11,782 nt of DNA, from contig JANPGC010000346.1 of NCBI GenBank assembly GCA_031423755.1, positions 1 through 11,782 of the forward strand, in the 5' to 3' direction. Shown piece after piece: positions 9,107 to 11,782 of the stretch. The stretch comes from JANMEX01 sp031423755. GTDB taxonomy: Bacteria; Pseudomonadota; Alphaproteobacteria; Rhizobiales; Rhizobiaceae. Every line of letters starts with the position of its first letter. Within the stretch, counting starts at the first letter, position 1. The translations under genes and the position numbers were made by a program. The notes beneath the pieces were generated by a model. It had not been told where the DNA came from, searched no databases, and saw only the letters and a program-made list of their open reading frames with translations.

Positions 9107-9135
9107 TTGCATAATTATGAAATTGTAGTTATAAA
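9107..9135 (+). promoter_or_regulatory. possible promoter of the brnTA operon
   Basis: TTGCAT (9107-9112) and TATAAA (9130-9135) are spaced 17 bases apart. Transcription would start near 9142, at or after the first brnT-like codons, leaving little or no leader. The surrounding A/T-rich stretch contains the palindrome ATAATTAT (9111-9118), a possible part of a BrnA operator. BrnA is known to repress its own operon. Confidence 0.4.
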
Positions 9136-9429
9136 ATCATACTTGAAACCCGCTACGTCTGGGACGACGCAAAGAACCAGTCCAACCAGAAGAAGCATGG
9201 CTTCAGTTTTGAAGAAGGAACCTTGGCGTTCCGCGACCCGTTTCGAGTGACACTTCAGGACCGGATTGAGGATGCTGAAATACGCTGGCAAACATTTGGC
9301 ATGGTGCGTGGCGTGATGCTTCTGATGGTCGTTCACACAAGCGACGACTGGGAACGCTTCGTACGAATAATTTCTGTGCGAGGAGTTACAAAAACTGAAA
9401 GGCGAATTTATGAAAACCAAAATGGTTAG
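9136..9429 (+). pseudogene. brnT: BrnT family toxin gene lacking a usable start codon
   Basis: BrnT toxins are small RelE-like ribonucleases that cut RNA and are neutralised by BrnA. The frame from about 9136 encodes nearly the whole family sequence: YVWDDAKNQSNQKKHG, FSFEEG, AFRDPFRVTLQDRIED, RWQTFG, RIISVRG and ERRIYE. Between the preceding in-frame TGA (9118-9120) and codon 30 there is no ATG, GTG or TTG. The first start-like codon is TTG at 9223, inside the family sequence, which would remove the conserved N-terminal strand and the KKHG region. An ATG at 9117 in another frame meets TAG three codons on; losing one base there would join ATG-AAA-TTG to the toxin frame. It is therefore probably frameshifted and inactive; start at ATA/ATC or a sequence error are alternatives. 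Its 3' end overlaps brnA by 20 bases. Confidence 0.6.
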
Positions 9430-9706
9430 CTACACGCTCGATACACTCCCGCCAATCTCTGATGCCAGACTTGCTGAGTTAAAGGCGCTGGCGGAGAGGC
9501 CCGACAGCGAGATCGACTTCAGCGACAGCCCTGAAGTCACCGAAGAGCGCTGGAAAAGCGCCATCTTCTACCGCCCGGTCAAACAACAAATAACCGCCCG
9601 GCTCGACAGCGATGTGCTCTACTGGCTGAAATCGCAGGGCAAGGGCTACCAATCCCGCATGAACGACATCCTGCGCAAGGAAATGCTGGCAGCGATGAAG
9701 CGGTGA
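9410..9706 (+). CDS. brnA: BrnA family antitoxin / transcriptional autorepressor
   Basis: BrnA neutralises the BrnT ribonuclease and, through a ribbon-helix-helix domain, represses the shared promoter. The 98-residue protein has the family's N-terminal wording, DSEIDFSDSPEVTEERW (about 32-48), which contacts the toxin, and YRPVKQQITARLDSDVLYWL (about 54-73) leading into the ribbon-helix-helix (about 58-96) with GKGYQSRMNDILRKEM. The start ATG 9410 follows AAGG by eight bases and overlaps the end of brnT; an ATG at 9422 is a weaker choice. The gene is intact although the toxin gene upstream looks damaged. It overlaps the next gene by four bases (GTGA), so the downstream DUF4258 gene is translationally coupled to the antitoxin, which suggests that BrnA also controls it. 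Confidence 0.85.
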   Translation: MKTKMVSYTLDTLPPISDARLAELKALAERPDSEIDFSDSPEVTEERWKSAIFYRPVKQQITARLDSDVLYWLKSQGKGYQSRMNDILRKEMLAAMKR

Positions 9707-10026
9707 GCAGGTCACTCGATACAATCAAAAACTTCGCTGCCGAAGGCAAAGTCCGCCTTTCTGAGCATGCGCTCTCGCGGCTCTTGAAGCATGGCGTCAA
9801 ATACCGCGAGGTTCTGGCCGGCGTAGCATCGGCAGTGGAAGTGGAAGACTATCCGGACTACGTTCATGGCCCGGCAGTTCTTGCGCTGCAAAAAGATCAA
9901 AATGGAAGCGCAGTTCACGTTCTATGGGGAATACCTGCGAGTGGCGAAAGGCTTGCATTTGTGGTAACAGTTTATCGTCCGGACGATAGACGGAGTCCCG
10001 ACAAATTGAGACGAGTGTTGAGATGA
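9703..10026 (+). CDS. DUF4258 domain-containing protein, possible toxin
   Basis: This 107-residue protein has the shape of the DUF4258 family: RLSEHALSRLLKHGV (18-32) with the conserved His22 and Arg26, a central strand region around VEDYPDYVHGPAVLAL (47-62), VHVLWGI (71-77) and the closing VVTVYRPDD (87-95). The biochemical role of the family is not established. Its small size, the conserved His/Arg pair and its operon settings have led to the idea that it is a ribonuclease-like toxin, which is inference here. GTG 9703 is taken as the start because it gives a four-base GTGA overlap with brnA and a full-length domain. The stop overlaps the next gene by four bases (ATGA). The coupling on both sides points to a toxin-antitoxin type module. 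Confidence 0.75.
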   Translation: MSRSLDTIKNFAAEGKVRLSEHALSRLLKHGVKYREVLAGVASAVEVEDYPDYVHGPAVLALQKDQNGSAVHVLWGIPASGERLAFVVTVYRPDDRRSPDKLRRVLR

Positions 10027-10232
10027 TCGAGAAAGCCGCCAGACTTATCCAAGTCGGAGACTATGCCGCCGAGGTGGCAATTGAGTTGGTTTACGACGAC
10101 CACACATGGTCGCCTTCGCTTTCGCATGAAGACGCCCTGAAAATTGACCGCGTTCGTGATGCGCTTGAAGCAGGTGATTTGAAGGCAGCGTCCAAGGACG
10201 CAAAGGTGTTCGAGCTTAAGGCTGTTGCCTGA
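10023..10232 (+). CDS. 69-aa protein coupled to DUF4258, possible cognate antitoxin
   Basis: This is a small acidic-helical protein of 69 residues with no signal peptide or membrane segment. Its visible features are LVYDDHTWSPSLSHEDALKIDRVRDALEAGDLKAA in the middle and a C-terminal VFELKAVA tail. No helix-turn-helix or ribbon-helix-helix is apparent, so it is unlikely to bind DNA on its own. The start ATG 10023 overlaps the DUF4258 stop codon in the ATGA arrangement. Such pairing and size suggest a partner or antitoxin of the DUF4258 protein, with transcriptional control supplied by BrnA upstream. This is inferred from position. I recognise no named family; it closes the operon, and no hairpin terminator is visible after it. 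Confidence 0.6.
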   Translation: MIEKAARLIQVGDYAAEVAIELVYDDHTWSPSLSHEDALKIDRVRDALEAGDLKAASKDAKVFELKAVA

Positions 10233-10249
10233 CGCACCATAGCCCCCCC

Positions 10250-10717
10250 TCAAAAATGCTCCCCGCTCCGAAACGGGCCGACCCTCGTCGAAGCGGCAAT
10301 CAAATATGCCGTTGACCAGCCGATCATCAAAAACCCGTTGATCGATTCCAGCGCGCCGAGAAGCCGCCATTGCATCACTGGCACCACATCGCCAAAGCCA
10401 ACAGTCGAAAAAGCCACGGTCGAAAAATACAGCGCATGCTCAAAGTCCGGCAGCGCGCCAATGGCGAGGTAGATGAGCGCCCAGAGCCAGATTTCCACTG
10501 TCAAAATAAGAAACAGCCCGAACACAACGGACATCATTGCCACAACCCGGGAGCGGTGCCCGTGCATGCGGAAGCGGCTGGTGAGAAAGGCCATCGCCCG
10601 CGTCACGGCAATAAGCCCGAACGTGTGCACCAGCACCGTGACAAATATGGCAAATGTTCCAACGGCAAGGTTTGTGATCATGGCTGCGTTCATGACACAA
10701 ATAGCGGAGCATGCCAT
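10250..10717 (-). CDS. two-pore-segment ion channel, K+-channel-like
   Basis: This is a 155-residue membrane protein of the Ion_trans_2 (pore-domain) type. The selectivity filter TVGFGD (105-110) sits in STVAFSTVGFGDVVP (99-113), between an outer helix (about 58-88) and an inner helix (about 118-142). TVGFGD is an accepted variant of the K+-channel TVGYGD. An extra N-terminal helix (about 14-45) precedes the pore unit, and the C-terminus is short, with no ligand or RCK domain. It should assemble as a tetramer in the inner membrane. The start is uncertain: ATG 10717, 10693 and 10681 are all in frame and none has a good ribosome site. It is convergent with the toxin-antitoxin operon, only 17 bases between stop codons, and no terminator is visible. 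Confidence 0.82.
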   Translation of the reverse strand: MACSAICVMNAAMITNLAVGTFAIFVTVLVHTFGLIAVTRAMAFLTSRFRMHGHRSRVVAMMSVVFGLFLILTVEIWLWALIYLAIGALPDFEHALYFSTVAFSTVGFGDVVPVMQWRLLGALESINGFLMIGWSTAYLIAASTRVGPFRSGEHF

Positions 10718-10842
10718 TGCTGAATATCAAGTGCCTCATCCGGTGCGCATCAACAGAATTTCTCATGAAACGGGTTGAGTTCCGTGAGCAGGGATAGAAG
10801 GATGCGGATCTTATCAGTTCAACGGACGCCGGAGCCCCACCC

Positions 10843-11646
10843 ATGACCACCGCCAATATCCGCGCAGGCATCGGCGGCTGGACCTTTGCGCCGTGGGAGG
10901 GCAGCTTCTATCCCGACAAACTCGCCAAATCCAAACAGCTCGCCTTCGCCGCTTCAAAGCTGAAAACCATCGAAGTCAATGGCACCTATTATTCCGGCTT
11001 CACCCCGGCGACCTATGCGAAATGGGCTGCGGAAACGCCCGCCGGTTTTGTCTTTTCCCTCAAGGGCAACCGCTTTGTCACCAACCGCAAGGTACTGGCG
11101 GATGCGGGCGAGTCGATGAAGAAATTCTTCGCCCAAGGCCTCGAGGAACTCGGCCCCAAGCTTGGCCCGCTGGTCTGGCAGTTCGCCAACACCAAGAAAT
11201 TCGAGCCGGCGGATTTCGAAGCGTTTCTCAATCTCCTGCCGCGCCGCCACGCCGGTCTTGACCTGCGCCACGCCGTCGAAGTCCGCCATCCCACCTTCGT
11301 CGTGCCGGAATTTGCTGCTCTGTGCCGCAAGCACGCCGTCGCCATCTGTCACGCCGACCACTTCGAATACCCTGAAATTTCCGACGTCACAGCAGACTTC
11401 GTCTACTCCCGCCTGCAAAAAGGCGACGACGCCATCCCGACCGCCTATTCAGAGGCCGACCTTGGCAAATGGGCCGCCAGAGCGAAGCAATGGTCCGCTG
11501 GCGCCCAGCCCGATGGCCTCGTCTACGCCGACCCTCTCACCAACGCCGATGCCCTCGCGCGCGACGTGTTCAGCTATTTCATCCACGAAGGCAAAGTAAA
11601 GGCGCCGCAGGCGGCGATGGCGTTTCAGAAACTGGTGGATGGATAG
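10843..11646 (+). CDS. DUF72 domain-containing protein (YecE-like)
   Basis: This is a 267-residue cytosolic protein of the DUF72/YecE family, a TIM-barrel fold of unknown biochemical function. Family markers are GIGGWTFAPWEGSFYP (9-24), the EVNGTYY region (about 44-50), FVFSLKGNRFVTN (about 69-81), AVEVRHPTF (about 144-152), ADFVYSRLQKG (about 184-194) and VYADPLTNADALARD towards the end. The length is normal for the family. The start ATG 10843 follows GGAG by about eight bases, and codons are G/C-rich at third positions like the housekeeping genes here. It stands alone, divergent from the channel gene, with 125 bases between them. No partner or pathway can be read from its surroundings. Confidence 0.88.
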   Translation: MTTANIRAGIGGWTFAPWEGSFYPDKLAKSKQLAFAASKLKTIEVNGTYYSGFTPATYAKWAAETPAGFVFSLKGNRFVTNRKVLADAGESMKKFFAQGLEELGPKLGPLVWQFANTKKFEPADFEAFLNLLPRRHAGLDLRHAVEVRHPTFVVPEFAALCRKHAVAICHADHFEYPEISDVTADFVYSRLQKGDDAIPTAYSEADLGKWAARAKQWSAGAQPDGLVYADPLTNADALARDVFSYFIHEGKVKAPQAAMAFQKLVDG

Positions 11647-11688
11647 CCAGCACCCCCAGCGCCTCTGCCAAGCGGTTGCAGGCTTTCC

Positions 11689-11742
11689 GGCGCTGAAAAA
11701 ATCTGGCAGCACCACAGGATTTGACGCGCCCGTTTCAGCGCC
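11689..11742. repeat. 10-bp inverted repeat in the non-coding tail
   Basis: GGCGCTGAAA (11689-11698) and TTTCAGCGCC (11733-11742) are perfect inverted copies 34 bases apart. CAGCGCC at about 11668-11674 can also pair with the first arm. The 136 bases after the DUF72 stop show no gene. Without a T run this is not a clear terminator; it may be the edge of an intergenic repeat continuing beyond the window. Confidence 0.4.
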
Positions 11743-11782
11743 ACCGCTTCGCGGTAGAGGGGAAGAGACCGCGCTTCCCGCC

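Overview
The window looks chromosomal and comes from an alphaproteobacterium, most likely of the order Hyphomicrobiales (rhizobia, Brucella and relatives). The signs are the gyrA / marC / ssb / uvrA neighbourhood, two perfect GTTC-N7-GTTC LexA boxes of the alphaproteobacterial type, an SSB ending in DDDIPF, and intergenic palindromes of the rhizobial kind. I could not run a search, so the genus is left open.

Layout. 1-404 (-) is the 5' end of gyrA, cut by the window edge. Divergent from it are a CPBP-family intramembrane protease (648-1631) and a MarC-family membrane protein (1704-2333). 2334-2779 has no gene; it carries a 73-bp tandem duplication and a nested inverted-repeat element. ssb (2780-3304, -) follows, with a LexA box over its promoter. 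3305-3991 has no clear protein gene. It holds the ssb promoter, a 144-bp imperfect palindrome, and a minus-strand unit with promoter, structured body and intrinsic terminator that looks like a small RNA gene. A PAP2-superfamily membrane enzyme (3992-5083) precedes uvrA (5229-8150), which has its own LexA box.

The accessory part runs from 8151 to about 10232. An RDD-family membrane protein with visibly more A/T-rich codons (8226-9038) is followed by a compact toxin-antitoxin operon: brnT with no usable start codon, brnA, a DUF4258 protein and a 69-aa protein, joined by overlapping start/stop codons. Convergent to it is a small K+-channel-like protein (10250-10717, -). The window closes with a DUF72 (YecE-like) gene (10843-11646) and a short non-coding tail.

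How the parts work together: ssb and uvrA form an SOS-controlled DNA repair pair, each with its own operator although another gene now separates them. The points most worth following up are (1) the four-gene operon, where BrnA is intact, its toxin seems damaged and a DUF4258 pair is coupled to it; (2) the candidate small RNA at 3641-3840; and (3) the altered quinolone-pocket residues in GyrA.
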